64,000 nt of DNA from DATLNF01 sp963765815 (GCA_963765815.1 CAVXXT010000007.1:434001-498000); one strand, 5' to 3'; shown: positions 35,859 through 44,683, counted from the stretch's first letter. The notes: generated by a model not told the origin, from the letters alone. Translations and numbers: made by a program.

Positions 35859-36770
35859 ATGCCCGCCGACTCGGACGTCCTGATCCCCGGGCCTGGACCC
35901 ACCGGGACGTCTCCGCCAACGGCGCGCGCTTCCACGTCGCCGAGGCCGGCGAGGGCCCGACGGTCCTGCTGCTGCACGGCTTCCCGCAGTTCTGGTGGAG
36001 TGGCGCGACCAGCTGGTCGGCCTCGCCGACGCCGGCTTCCACGCGGTCGCGCCCGACCTGCGCGGCTACGGCGCCAGCGACAAGCCACCGCGCGGCTACG
36101 ACGTCTACACGCTCGCCGCCGACATGGCCGGCATGGTCCGCGCGCTCGGCGAGAAGTCGGTGACCGCTCGTCGGCCACGACTGGGGCGGGCTGCTCGGCT
36201 GGGCGGTGGCGGCGTTGCATCCCGGCGTCGTCTAGAAGCTGGTCATCCTCGGCATGCCGCACCCGCTGCGGCAGCGCGCGGCGATCGTGCGCGACCCGAC
36301 GCGGTCAGCTGCGGGCGAGCTGCGTACATCTTCGCGGCGCAGACGCCGTGGTTCGCGGAGCGGGCGCTGCTCAAGGACGACGCGGCGCGGGTCGGGCAGA
36401 TGCTGCGCCGAGTGGCGGCCCGGGCTCGCCGGACGCGGCGACGACGCGGAGCAGGTCTACCGCAACGCGATCCAGATCCCGAAGGTCGCGTACTGCGCGC
36501 TGGAGTACTACCGCTGGGCGGTGCGCTCGGCGGTCCGGCCGGACGGCATCCGATACTTCAAGCGGATCCAGCAGCCGGTCGCCGCGCCGACGCTGCAGCT
36601 GCACGGCGCGCTCGACACCTGCGTCCTGCCCGCGGACCGCGCAGGGATCCGGCCGCTTCGTCACCGGCGTGTACGAGTGGCGGCTCGCTCGACGGCGTCG
36701 GGCACTTCCTCGCCGAGGAGGCCCCGACCTGGTCACCAGCGAGATCGTCCGCTGGTGCAAGGGTGGCTGA
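35859..36770 (+). pseudogene. Alpha/beta hydrolase (epoxide hydrolase-like), frame-broken with an in-frame TAG
   Basis: About 300 residues joined. Recognised pieces are the oxyanion element VLLLHGFPQFWW, APDLRGYGASDKPPRGYDVYTL, the nucleophile elbow HDWGG, the cap region AYCALEYYRWAVRSAV, and the last helix VTSEIVRWCKGG. These are the marks of epoxide hydrolase/haloalkane dehalogenase-type enzymes, with Asp as nucleophile. The frame changes at least five times. In addition a TAG codon at about 36232 falls where a sense codon should be (between GVV and KLVILGMPHPL). That substitution, with the frame breaks, makes true inactivation more plausible here than in acs. The stop overlaps the DUF309 start. 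Confidence 0.6.
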
Positions 36771-37275
36771 CCGGCCGCCGGAAGCCCGAGCGCGACCGCG
36801 ACGCGACCGGTCGCGCCGCACAACGCGGCCGCGCGACGCACCGGGCGCCCGCTGCCGCGCGGTACGCCGACGCCAGCTGGCGCGAGCGGCTCGCCGACGC
36901 GACGCGAAGCGGGCGCTGCCGCCGGACGAGGCGCTGGCCGAGGCCCAGCGGCTGATCCTCGGCGGTGCAGCCGTTCTACGCGCACGAGGTGCTCGAGGGG
37001 CCGTGGCACCTTGCCGAGCCGGCGGAGCGGGCGTTCTGGCAGGGCCTCGCGCAGATCGCGGTAGGGCTCACCCACATCCAGCGCGGCAACCGCGTGGGCG
37101 CGACGGTGATCCTGCCAGGGCGCCGACAACCTCGCGGCGTACGCCGACGGTCATCGCGGCGTCGGCGTGGCGCGGCTGGTCGCGACGGCGCGCGAGCTCG
37201 CGCGACGGGTCGAGGCGAGCGGACCCGCCGACGTGACGCCCGCGGAGCTCGCGGTGCCGCTTGCTGGGGGCCTGA
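36763..37275 (+). CDS. DUF309 family protein, frame-broken
   Basis: About 170 residues joined. The diagnostic DUF309 segment PFYAHEVLEGPWHLAEPAER and FWQGLAQIAVGLTHIQRGN is intact in one frame. The N-terminal RDRDATGRA... element and the C-terminal GVARLVATARELARRVEAS are in others. DUF309 proteins are small helical cytosolic proteins of unknown role with conserved His/Glu that may bind metal. It overlaps the end of the hydrolase. The end is placed at the TGA after the last plausible helix, which depends on one more slip near 37265. Confidence 0.6.
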
Positions 37276-37282
37276 GCAGCCG

Positions 37283-37660
37283 CTACGCGGCGAAGGCCCG
37301 TTCCTCGGCCAGCGTGGCGAGGGTGTCGAGCAGGTCGACGGCGAGCTGGCGCAGCGCGTTCTCGACAGCGACCGAGTCGGTGCCGGGCACGACGACGAAG
37401 TCGAGCCGCAGCGACGCGGCGGTGCGGACGACCCCGTCCTCGTCGGTGTAGCCGAGGGTGAGCAGGCCGGAGGCGTCGGGCAGGGCCGGTCCGCCGATGA
37501 CGAGTCGGCTGACGTAGTCCGTCGGAGTACGCCACGGGGTCTGCACGCGCAGCGTCGCGGACGAGTGGGCCCAGCTCTCCGTCGCGGTCGGCCCGGCGAT
37601 GAGGAGAGCGGTGCTGGTCGGGTCGGCGGCGATCGTGCGGGTCACGCTGATGCGCGGCAT
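37283..37660 (-). CDS. Conserved hypothetical protein
   Basis: A 125-residue cytosolic protein starting PRISVTRTIAADPTSTALLI, which resembles the opening strand of SRPBCC (START-like) ligand-binding proteins; the remainder alternates strands and ends in a long helix (AVENALRQLAVDLLDTLATL). The resemblance is weak and no substrate can be suggested. ATG 37660 is preferred; a longer frame runs upstream through an AT-richer promoter-like stretch. A TTGC-N8-GCAA palindrome lies 37 bp upstream. It is convergent with DUF309. Confidence 0.6.
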   Translation of the reverse strand: MPRISVTRTIAADPTSTALLIAGPTATESWAHSSATLRVQTPWRTPTDYVSRLVIGGPALPDASGLLTLGYTDEDGVVRTAASLRLDFVVVPGTDSVAVENALRQLAVDLLDTLATLAEERAFAA

Positions 37661-37696
37661 CTGGGGCTCGTCTCGGTCGGGGTCTGGGACCTGTGC

Positions 37697-37712
37697 TTGC
37701 AATAGTAAGCAA
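37697..37712. promoter_or_regulatory. TTGC-N8-GCAA palindrome upstream of 37660
   Basis: TTGCAATAGTAAGCAA lies in an unusually AT-rich stretch 37 bp before the start of the hypothetical gene, with another GAGCAAGC just beyond. The position fits a promoter/operator for a dimeric regulator. Confidence 0.4.
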
Positions 37713-37795
37713 CGAGCAAGCGCCATAAAGGTTTCCCGATCCAGCCGATCCGAACCGTGACGCAGGTCACCCCTTGCGGGGCACGTGCTCAGGTG

Positions 37796-38977
37796 TCAAT
37801 CGCAGCCCTGGGTGCTGATCCGCTCCGTGCGGGTCGCGCCGGCGCGGGCCGACGTCGCGACCTCGCCGGCGGTCAGGGCGTAGCCGGTCTCCGGGTCGTT
37901 CGCGTCGGCGGCGAAGATGACGCCGTAGACCCGGCCGTCCTTGGCCAGCAGCGGGCCACCCGAGTTGCCCGGCCGGACGACGGCGCGCAGGGAGTAGACC
38001 TCGCGGCGCACGGTCGACTTCTCGTAGATGTCGCGGCCGACGGCGGTGATCTCCTCGCGCACCCGTGCCGCGGTCGCTGAGAACGGCCCGTCCTCGGGGT
38101 ACCCCACGACCGCCGCGTCGTCGCCGTTGCGCGCGTCGTCGCGGAAGGTCAGCGGCTCGAGCTTGAGCCCGGGCACGTAGACGACGGCGACGTCGCGCTT
38201 GGGGTCGAAGAGCACGACCCGACCGCGCTTGCGCGACCCGTCGCCCAGCTCGACCTCGGGGTCGCGTACGCCGGCGACGACATGCGCGTTGGTCATCACC
38301 CGCTCGGCGGCGTAGACGAATCCGGTCCCCTCGAGGCGGCGGCTGCACGACTTCGCGACGCCGATGACCTTCAGCACCCGGGTGCGGGTGCTGCGCATCG
38401 CCGGCGAGTTGAGCACCGCCGGGTTGGGCGGCGGCACCTTGGCAGTGGCACCGGGGTTGAGCTCGGTGAAGACCTGCGGGAATCCCTGCTCGTCGAGCAG
38501 CCGGCGGAACGACGCGAAGACCTCGGGGGCCGGCGGCATCGCCGAGTCGACCTGGCGCAGGACCTGGGAGTTGCGGACCGCGTCCGCGACGCTGCGGTAC
38601 GACGAGTCCTTCGCCGCGGTGCCGAGCAGCCACGCGACGAGCAGCACGCCCAGGACGGAGACGGCCGCGCCACCCGTCGCGTCGATCGTGCGAGCCGGCT
38701 TGCCGACGACCCGCCGGCGCAGCGCGGAGCCCGCCGTGGTGCCGACGAGCTGGCCGATGCTGGCCGTCACCAGCACGGTCGCGATGCCGACGAGCGACTC
38801 GCCGCCGCCGCTCGCGACCCGGCTGGCGATCGGCGACGCGACGAGGGTGCCGAGGATGCCGCCCCCGACGAACCCGCCGAAGGACAGCACGCCGACGAGG
38901 AAGCCCTGGCGGTATCCGGAGAACCCGAAAAGCACCATGGCGAGGACGAGCAGGAGGTCGAGCAGGCTGCCGTTCAT
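37796..38977 (-). CDS. marP: MarP-like membrane-anchored serine protease
   Basis: Periplasmic trypsin-like protease of the M. tuberculosis MarP (Rv3671c) type, which is needed for acid resistance. It has 393 residues. Four N-terminal helices (CvpA/colicin V-like, to about residue 120) are followed by the protease with triad His232 (TNAHVVAG), Asp262 (RDVAVV) and Ser339 (PGNSGGP). Cys211 and Cys392 match the disulfide pair of MarP, which closes the active site. The ATG overlaps the stop of the DedA-PAP2 gene by 4 nt. It is last in a run nth-tlpA-nudix-dedA-marP, all on the minus strand and mostly overlapping. Confidence 0.93.
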   Translation of the reverse strand: MNGSLLDLLLVLAMVLFGFSGYRQGFLVGVLSFGGFVGGGILGTLVASPIASRVASGGGESLVGIATVLVTASIGQLVGTTAGSALRRRVVGKPARTIDATGGAAVSVLGVLLVAWLLGTAAKDSSYRSVADAVRNSQVLRQVDSAMPPAPEVFASFRRLLDEQGFPQVFTELNPGATAKVPPPNPAVLNSPAMRSTRTRVLKVIGVAKSCSRRLEGTGFVYAAERVMTNAHVVAGVRDPEVELGDGSRKRGRVVLFDPKRDVAVVYVPGLKLEPLTFRDDARNGDDAAVVGYPEDGPFSATAARVREEITAVGRDIYEKSTVRREVYSLRAVVRPGNSGGPLLAKDGRVYGVIFAADANDPETGYALTAGEVATSARAGATRTERISTQGCD

Positions 38978-40492
38978 CGGCGCGACTCTAACGGCGGTAC
39001 GACGTCGTCGGTGGTTGCGACGACCTCGACGCGGCGCGGCGGCGGAGGCCGCCACACCGTTGTCACCGCGGTCGCGACGGCGAGTCCCCACACCGCGCCG
39101 AGCGTGACGCCGCCCAGCACGTCGGAGAGGTAGACCTCGCCGAGGAACAGCACGGCGAGGCCGCCGAGCAGCACGACCCCGAGGACGACCGTGGCGACGC
39201 CGACCTTGCGCGTCCACCGCCGGATGCGCGGCAGCACCACAGTGAGGATCGCGATCGCGAAAGCGCCGACGACCGTCATCCGGCCGGACGGGAACGTCGA
39301 CGTCGCGAAGCCGTCGAGCGTCGGGATGGCGCGCGAGCGCTCGACGACGGCCTCCACGGTCTGCGCGAGCAGCACCGCGCCGCCGAGCGCGACCAGCAGC
39401 AGCACGAGAGCCCGGGGGCGGCGGTCGACGACCCACGCGGCGACGCCGACGACGAGCGAGGCGATGGCGAGCGAATCCGGGGACAGCAGCTCGCGCACCG
39501 TCCTGGTCAACGCGACCAGGTCAGCGGTGCGGCTGTCGGCCAGCACCCGGCGAACCGGCTCGTCGACGTCGACGATGCCGCCGGTGCCGAGCGACTCGCC
39601 GATGACCAGGGCGAGGACGCCGCCGAGCGCCGCGAGGCCGAGCAGCGCGATCGGTGAGCTGCAGGCCCGCTGCCGCGCCCGGCCGGAACCGCCCGGTCAG
39701 GAAGCCGATCTGCCGGCCGTAGCGCACCCGCACCACGGCGACCCGCGGCCGCTCGAGCTGGACCAGCCACCAGCCGCGAAGCTGCTCCTGCCGCGCGGCG
39801 ACCTGGCGGGCGCCGACGACCAGGACGACCACGACGGCGATGGTCACCGCGAGCAGGGTGGAGGCGCGTCCGACGTACCGCTCGACGCTCTGCCAGGAGT
39901 TGCCCGCGACGTAGCCGAGGACGGTGAAGCCGGTGCCCCACGCGGCGGCGCCGAGGACGCTCGCGACGACGAAACGGCCGTAGCGCATCCCCGAGGCGCC
40001 GGCCGCGAACGGCATGATCGCGCGCAGCACGCCGACGAATCGGCCGAGGACGATCACCTTGATGCCGCCGGCGCGGATGCGACCCATCGTCGCCTCGACC
40101 CGCGACCGGCCCATGATCGAGCCGAGCCGGCTGTCGAGGAACTTCGTGCCGAGCCGGCGGCCGAGGTAGAAGCCGAGCGAGTCGCCGAGGATCGCGCCGA
40201 CCACCGCGCACGCCGCCATGACCGCCACCGGCACCTTGCCCTCGGACGCCGCGACGCCACCGAGGATCACCGCCAGCTCGCCGGGCACAGCCAGACCGGC
40301 GAAGGCCGCGGTCTCGAGCAGCGCCAGCCCGCCGACGACCCCGGCGAAGACCGGGCCGGGCAGCCGGGACATCCGCTCGAGCAGGTGCTTGATGCCGCCG
40401 GCCACGTCGCCGCCGAAGGCGAGCACGAGCAGGACGACGACGACGATCGCCAGACCGCCGACGGCGCGCGCGCGACTGACGGGACGGAGCAC
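38974..40492 (-). CDS. DedA-PAP2 fusion membrane protein, one frameshift
   Basis: About 506 residues. The N-terminal half is DedA/SNARE-associated type: ETAAFAGLAVPGELAVILGG, GDSLGFYLGRRLG, and VLGRFVGVLRAIMPFAAGASGM, the Arg-containing motifs of lipid scramblases/flippases. The C-terminal half is a PAP2-like helical domain with TFPSGRMTVVGAFA and VYLSDVLGGVTLG. One base slip near 39655 breaks the linker. In the PAP2 part the catalytic histidines seem to be lost: PSGR in place of PSGH, and Val where the second His should be. GTG 40492 follows the NUDIX stop by 3 bp. Confidence 0.82.
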
Positions 40493-40495
40493 TCT

Positions 40496-41188
40496 CTACG
40501 TCCCTCCGGGCGGCGACGGCGTGGCCGGATCGTACGGCGCGGACGCCTCGCCACCGAGCGACCCGGGCCGCTCGACCAGCACGCCCGGACCCCACGGCCG
40601 CTCCCAGCCGCCTAGCCGCAGCAGCGCGTCGACGAGACCGGCGGTGAAGCCCCACACCAGCAGGCCGCCGACCTGGAAGCCGGGTCCCTGGTAGTCGGCG
40701 ATCAGCCGCACCCGGCAGCGGCGCTCGGGGTCGGCGAGGTGCGAGAGGGGAACGCGTACGACGGCCGCCACCTCGTTGACGTCGACCGCCGACACCTCGC
40801 ACGGGTCGTGCCACCAGCCGAGCACCGTCGTGACGGTGAAGCCGCTCGGCGGCAGGAACAGCGGCGGCAGCGCGCCGAACACCGTCACCCCCGCCGGGTC
40901 GAGCCCGACCTCCTCCTGCGCCTCGCGCAGCGCGGCGGCGACCACATCCGCATCGTCCGGATCAACGCTGCCGCCGGGGAACGCCGGCTGCCCGGCGTGC
41001 GAGCGCATCGTGTGCGCGCGCTCGATGAAGAGCAGGTCGGGACCCTCGGGCCCCTCGCCGAAGAGCGCCAGCACGGCGCTCTGCCGCCCTTCGCCCGGGG
41101 GCGGCACGAAGCGGGTGATGTCCTCGGCACGCACGCCCGGCAGCGCTGCCGCCAGCGGTGCCAGCCAGCCCGGCAGCGCGTCGGTCAC
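40496..41188 (-). CDS. NUDIX hydrolase, CoA pyrophosphatase type
   Basis: A 230-residue enzyme. The Nudix box is GGSVDPDDADVVAAALREAQ followed by EEVGL; the preceding SHAGQPAFPGG is the CoA-diphosphatase variant (UPF0035-like). It probably cleaves CoA or CoA esters to 3'-phospho-ADP and phosphopantetheine. A second part (LADYQGPGFQVGGLLVWGFTA region) is also typical of this subgroup. Its start overlaps the stop of the thioredoxin gene by 4 nt. It corresponds in position to Rv3672c (recalled). Confidence 0.9.
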   Translation of the reverse strand: MTDALPGWLAPLAAALPGVRAEDITRFVPPPGEGRQSAVLALFGEGPEGPDLLFIERAHTMRSHAGQPAFPGGSVDPDDADVVAAALREAQEEVGLDPAGVTVFGALPPLFLPPSGFTVTTVLGWWHDPCEVSAVDVNEVAAVVRVPLSHLADPERRCRVRLIADYQGPGFQVGGLLVWGFTAGLVDALLRLGGWERPWGPGVLVERPGSLGGEASAPYDPATPSPPGGT

Positions 41189-41802
41189 GCGGGGGGCGCC
41201 GGCGGCGGCAGGTCGACGGAGAGGTGCTCGGCGATCAGGTCACGCAGCTCCTCAGCGGTCAGCTCGCCCACGGCACGGTGGACGAGGGTGCCGCGGGCGT
41301 CGACGAAGAGCGTGATCGGCGGCCCCGGGACGCGCAGCGCCTGCAGCATCCGGCGGCCCTCCGAGCGGACGCTGGCGTAGGCGATCCCGGTCGACTGGAT
41401 GGTGGAGCGGGCGGCGCTCTCGTTGTCGGCGACGTTGACGCCGAGGAAGCGGACCCGCTCGCCGGCGGTGGCGTGCAGCCCCTGCACAGCCGGCATCTCC
41501 TTGCGGCAGGGCAGGCACCACGAGGCCCAGACGTTGAGGACGGTCGGCGTACCGCCGATCGCGCGCAACGCGACCGTGCGCGCCGAGCCGATGCACGGCA
41601 GCGTCAGGTCGGGCAGCCGGTCGCCGGGTGCGGCCTTCGCCTGCGCGGGGGTGAGCAGCTCCTCGGGGGCAGGGCAGTCGGCGGTGCCGATCGGCGGCAG
41701 CGACTCCGACTCGCGCGGAGTGGGGTTGGGCGTCATGCCGTTGTCGGAGCACGCCGTCGCCAACGTCGCGACGACGACGAGGACAGCGGCGAGTCGCTTC
41801 AC
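41185..41802 (-). CDS. TlpA/ResA-type thioredoxin lipoprotein
   Basis: Extracytoplasmic thiol-disulfide protein of 205 residues. The signal peptide ends in LATAC, a lipobox with Cys18 as lipid-attached residue. A linker follows, then a thioredoxin fold with active site WCLPC (about residues 95-99) and the cis-Pro region VPGPPITLF. It reduces or oxidises secreted or cytochrome-related thiols. The GTG start overlaps the nth stop, and the stop overlaps the NUDIX start, so the three genes are coupled. It corresponds to Rv3673c by position (recalled). Confidence 0.9.
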   Translation of the reverse strand: MKRLAAVLVVVATLATACSDNGMTPNPTPRESESLPPIGTADCPAPEELLTPAQAKAAPGDRLPDLTLPCIGSARTVALRAIGGTPTVLNVWASWCLPCRKEMPAVQGLHATAGERVRFLGVNVADNESAARSTIQSTGIAYASVRSEGRRMLQALRVPGPPITLFVDARGTLVHRAVGELTAEELRDLIAEHLSVDLPPPAPPA

Positions 41803-42482
41803 GCGTCACCCCCGGCGATGCCGGCCGAAGGGCAGAGCCGGGCGACTGGACAGGCGCCGCACGCCGGCTTGCGCGCCGTGCAGCAGCGGCGTCCGTGCCA
41901 GATGAGCCGGTGCGACAGCAGCGTCCACTCGCGACGCGGGATGAGCTCCATGATCTCGAACTCGACCTTCACCGGGTCGGTCTCGACGGTCCAGCCGAGC
42001 CGCCGCGACAGCCGGCCGACGTGGGTGTCCACCGTGATCCCCGGGACGTCGAACGCGTTGCCGAGGATGACGTTGGCGGTCTTGCGGCCGATGCCGGGCA
42101 GGGTCACCAGGTCCTTGAGCTTGCCGGGGATCTCACCGCCGTACCGCTCGCACAGCGCCTGGCCCAGCCCGATGATCGAGGTGGTCTTCGCGCGGAAGAA
42201 GCCGGTCTGCTTGATCAGCCGCTCGACGTCCGCGCGATCGGCGGCGGCGAAGTCCTCCGCTGTCCGGTATCGGGCGAAGAGCGCCGGCGTGACCTCGTTG
42301 ACCTTCTTGTCCGTGCACTGCGCGCTGAGGATGGTCGCGACGGCCAGCTGCAGCGGGTTGGCGAAGTCGAGCTCGCAGTGGGCGTCGGGGTAGGTCTCGG
42401 CGAGCGTGCGGTTGACCGCCCGCGCGCGCCGGACGAGCGCCGTGCGCGAGGCGGGCGGAGCGAGCGCTCGCGGGGTGACCAC
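41799..42482 (-). CDS. nth: Endonuclease III (base-excision DNA glycosylase/AP lyase)
   Basis: Removes oxidised pyrimidines and cuts at abasic sites. It has 227 residues. LSAQCTDKKVNEV, the helix-hairpin-helix LPGIGRKTANVIL with the catalytic Lys, VDTHVGRLSRRLGW with the catalytic Asp, and a [4Fe-4S] cluster of pattern C-X6-C-X2-C-X5-C at the C-terminus are all intact. GTG 42482 is first; a second GTG-type start is one codon on. It leads the minus-strand operon running to marP and is divergent from rsiG. Confidence 0.95.
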   Translation of the reverse strand: MVTPRALAPPASRTALVRRARAVNRTLAETYPDAHCELDFANPLQLAVATILSAQCTDKKVNEVTPALFARYRTAEDFAAADRADVERLIKQTGFFRAKTTSIIGLGQALCERYGGEIPGKLKDLVTLPGIGRKTANVILGNAFDVPGITVDTHVGRLSRRLGWTVETDPVKVEFEIMELIPRREWTLLSHRLIWHGRRCCTARKPACGACPVARLCPSAGIAGGDA

Positions 42483-42633
42483 GCCTCGAAGCGTACGTCG
42501 GCGCCCGCGTCACCCTGCCCGTCACCCGGTTGGCCCACTCAAGGGAACCGGACGGCATGACGATGCCCCCCTGTGTCGGCGCGAATGCGGCCGACGCGGG
42601 TGAGCCGACCGCACGGGCGATCTGGGGTGAGAC

Positions 42634-43152
42634 GTGACGACGACGAGCGACATGCGAGCCGTCGGCGTCGAGCGCGACCCCCTGCTCGCCCAGCTCCCGC
42701 TGCCCGGCCTGCGCGACTACCGCCACGCGCTCGGGCAGGAGGAGAGCCGGGTCTCCTACTGGCGCCGCATCCTGCAGGGCCGCCTCGACACGCTGCGCAA
42801 CGACGGCACCGCGACCGACCTGGACAACCTCGGCGCGATGCTCACGGACGAGCGGGTGACCCGCGGCCGCACCGCGCTGATCCAGGTCGTGCCCGCCGAC
42901 GACATCCCGCCGCTGCCCAACCTGGCCGAGCTGTGGGCGCGCACCTCGCAGAGCGCGGGCGCTGCGCGCGAGGAGCTGATCGCCGAGCTCGCCGTGGCCG
43001 AGGGGCAGCTGTCGTCGTACCGCGCCGCCCTGCACCGCCGCCTCGCCGCCGCGACCGCCGAGCTGATCGCCCGCTACCGCGAGCAGCCCGCGCTCTGCCT
43101 CGACGTCCTGCCCTCCCAGCCCGTGCGGTCAGGTCGCGCGCACTCGGCCTGA
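42634..43152 (+). CDS. rsiG: RsiG-like c-di-GMP-dependent anti-sigma factor
   Basis: A 172-residue helical protein. The RsiG signature E(X3)S(X2)R(X3)Q(X3)D is complete at E37-S41-R44-Q48-D52. A second copy in the C-terminal helix reads E123-S127-R130-H134-A138, with the last two positions replaced. In Streptomyces, RsiG binds c-di-GMP through two such motifs in an antiparallel coiled coil and then holds the sigma factor WhiG inactive, delaying sporulation. No sigma gene is nearby. GTG 42634 follows a GGGTGAG element. It lies between nth (divergent) and the orphan helix-turn-helix gene (convergent). Confidence 0.85.
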   Translation: MTTTSDMRAVGVERDPLLAQLPLPGLRDYRHALGQEESRVSYWRRILQGRLDTLRNDGTATDLDNLGAMLTDERVTRGRTALIQVVPADDIPPLPNLAELWARTSQSAGAAREELIAELAVAEGQLSSYRAALHRRLAAATAELIARYREQPALCLDVLPSQPVRSGRAHSA

Positions 43153-43254
43153 CGCTCTGTTCGACGAGCGACTACATCACGCTCTATCGAGCGCCGATGC
43201 TCATGATCATGATTTCGCAAGATTCGGGACGCCTATCGCTCGCTTGGGACCCGA

Positions 43255-43509
43255 TCAGCCGCTGATCCAGTGAACGACGCTCCTTGCGATCCTCCCGATC
43301 GAAGACGTCCGCTTCCGGCGTTCAACCTCGGCGAGAAGCGACTCTCGCGTGACGCCTCTCACGCCAGCGCATTGCGCGGAACCGAGATGTCCCTCGACCT
43401 GCAACCATCTGATGCCGCGGACCGAGACCCTTAGCAGCGCGCACGCGTCGCTCTCGCTCACGAACGTGCTCGGGTCGACCTCAGGAATCCCCGCATCCCA
43501 GACCTGCAC
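43255..43509 (-). CDS. Small helix-turn-helix protein, probable DNA-binding, low-GC island
   Basis: An 84-residue protein. The segment VSESDACALLRVSVRGIRWLQVEGHLG followed by VTRESLLAEVERRK resembles a MerR/excisionase-type winged helix (HTH_17). The gene and flanks (about 43150-43550) have visibly lower GC and less biased third positions than neighbours, suggesting recent transfer. The GTG at 43509 is the first possible start, with no clear ribosome binding site. No recombinase, attachment site or phage gene is nearby, so it could be a leftover from an excised element. Confidence 0.6.
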   Translation of the reverse strand: MQVWDAGIPEVDPSTFVSESDACALLRVSVRGIRWLQVEGHLGSAQCAGVRGVTRESLLAEVERRKRTSSIGRIARSVVHWISG

Positions 43510-43554
43510 TGGCTCGAGTACGCATCTCGGGCTCGTCGCCGCCCCATCTAGAGC

Positions 43555-44601
43555 TCAGTCCGAGACGTCGAGCACGACCTTCATGGCTTCCTTGGCCTCG
43601 AAGAGGCGGTAGCCCTCAGCCGCGTCCTCGAGCGGCAGCCGGTGGCTGATGATCACCGTCGGGTCCACCTGGCCGGAGCTGATCGCGGCCATCGCCTTGT
43701 CCCACCAGCCCTGCACGTTGCAGGAGCCGCCGAAGCGCAGCGTCACGTTGCGGGAGAAAAGGTTGGCCAGGGGCAGCGGGTACTCGAACTCGGTGTGCAC
43801 GCCGATGACGCTGACCGTGCCGCCCGGACGCACGCAGTCGATCGCGGTGATCAGCGCCGCAGGCAGTCCGACGGTCTCGATCGTCACGTCGGCCTGTCCG
43901 CCGAGGATGTCCTCGACCGCGACCGAGCCGGACCGCTCGGCGGTGTTGACCGGGATCGACCCGAGTGACGCGGCGAGCTCGAGGCGTGACGGGACCATGT
44001 CCAGCGCCACCACCTTCGCGGCGCCCATCGCGTGCGCGGCCAGCTGGGCGAACGTCCCGACCGGGCCGCAGCCGACGACGACGACGGAGCTGCCCGGCTG
44101 CACGTCGGCGATGCCGGCGGCGTACCAGCCGGTGGTCAGGATGTCGCCCGCGAAGAGCGCCTGCTCGGGGGTGAGCGACGGCGGTACGGCGAGCAGGTTG
44201 ACGTCGGCGAAGGGGATGCGCACCAGCTCCGCCTGCGAGCCGCCGAGGTCGCCCACGAAGACGCCGTAGCCGAGGACGGCCAGGTCGTCGCAGATGTTGA
44301 AGCGGCCGAGGGTGCAGGGCCCGCAGGTGCCGCAGGCGATCTGGAACGACCCGACCACCTCGTCGCCGACCCGGAAGCCGCGCACCGCGTCGCCCACGGC
44401 GACCACGGTGCCGACGTACTCGTGGCCGACGACCGTCCCCTCGAAGACGCCGGGCACGCGTCCGTTGTAGAAGTGCAGGTCCGACCCGCAGATCGCGGCC
44501 TTGCGCACCCGGACGATCGCGTCGGTGGGCGCCACCAGCTCGGGCTCGGCGACGTCCTCGACCCGGACGTCGTGCTCGCCGCGGTAGACGACCGCTCTCA
44601 T
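43555..44601 (-). CDS. Zinc-dependent medium-chain alcohol dehydrogenase
   Basis: A 348-residue MDR-family oxidoreductase. Catalytic zinc ligands are in AAICGSDLHFYNG and VVGHEYVG; the structural zinc site is CGTCGPCTLGRFNIC with four cysteines. The NAD-binding Rossmann glycines are in VVVVGCGPVGTFAQLAA. It resembles the FDH/sorbitol-type dehydrogenases (similar to TDH) and could act on formaldehyde, sugars or secondary alcohols; the substrate is not readable. GAGGAG lies 8 nt before the ATG. It is monocistronic. Confidence 0.93.
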   Translation of the reverse strand: MRAVVYRGEHDVRVEDVAEPELVAPTDAIVRVRKAAICGSDLHFYNGRVPGVFEGTVVGHEYVGTVVAVGDAVRGFRVGDEVVGSFQIACGTCGPCTLGRFNICDDLAVLGYGVFVGDLGGSQAELVRIPFADVNLLAVPPSLTPEQALFAGDILTTGWYAAGIADVQPGSSVVVVGCGPVGTFAQLAAHAMGAAKVVALDMVPSRLELAASLGSIPVNTAERSGSVAVEDILGGQADVTIETVGLPAALITAIDCVRPGGTVSVIGVHTEFEYPLPLANLFSRNVTLRFGGSCNVQGWWDKAMAAISSGQVDPTVIISHRLPLEDAAEGYRLFEAKEAMKVVLDVSD

Positions 44602-44683
44602 CAGCTGACTCCTCGGTCGGTACCCCGTCGGGCGCACCCTAACGGCAGTGCTTCGAACGTCTGCGGCCGGGTACGCCGACAGC

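Noticed and set aside
35532..36770. A 412-codon plus-strand frame covering the hydrolase region
   Set aside because: It is open by chance through wrong frames; only short pieces, such as the last 12 residues, agree with the hydrolase.
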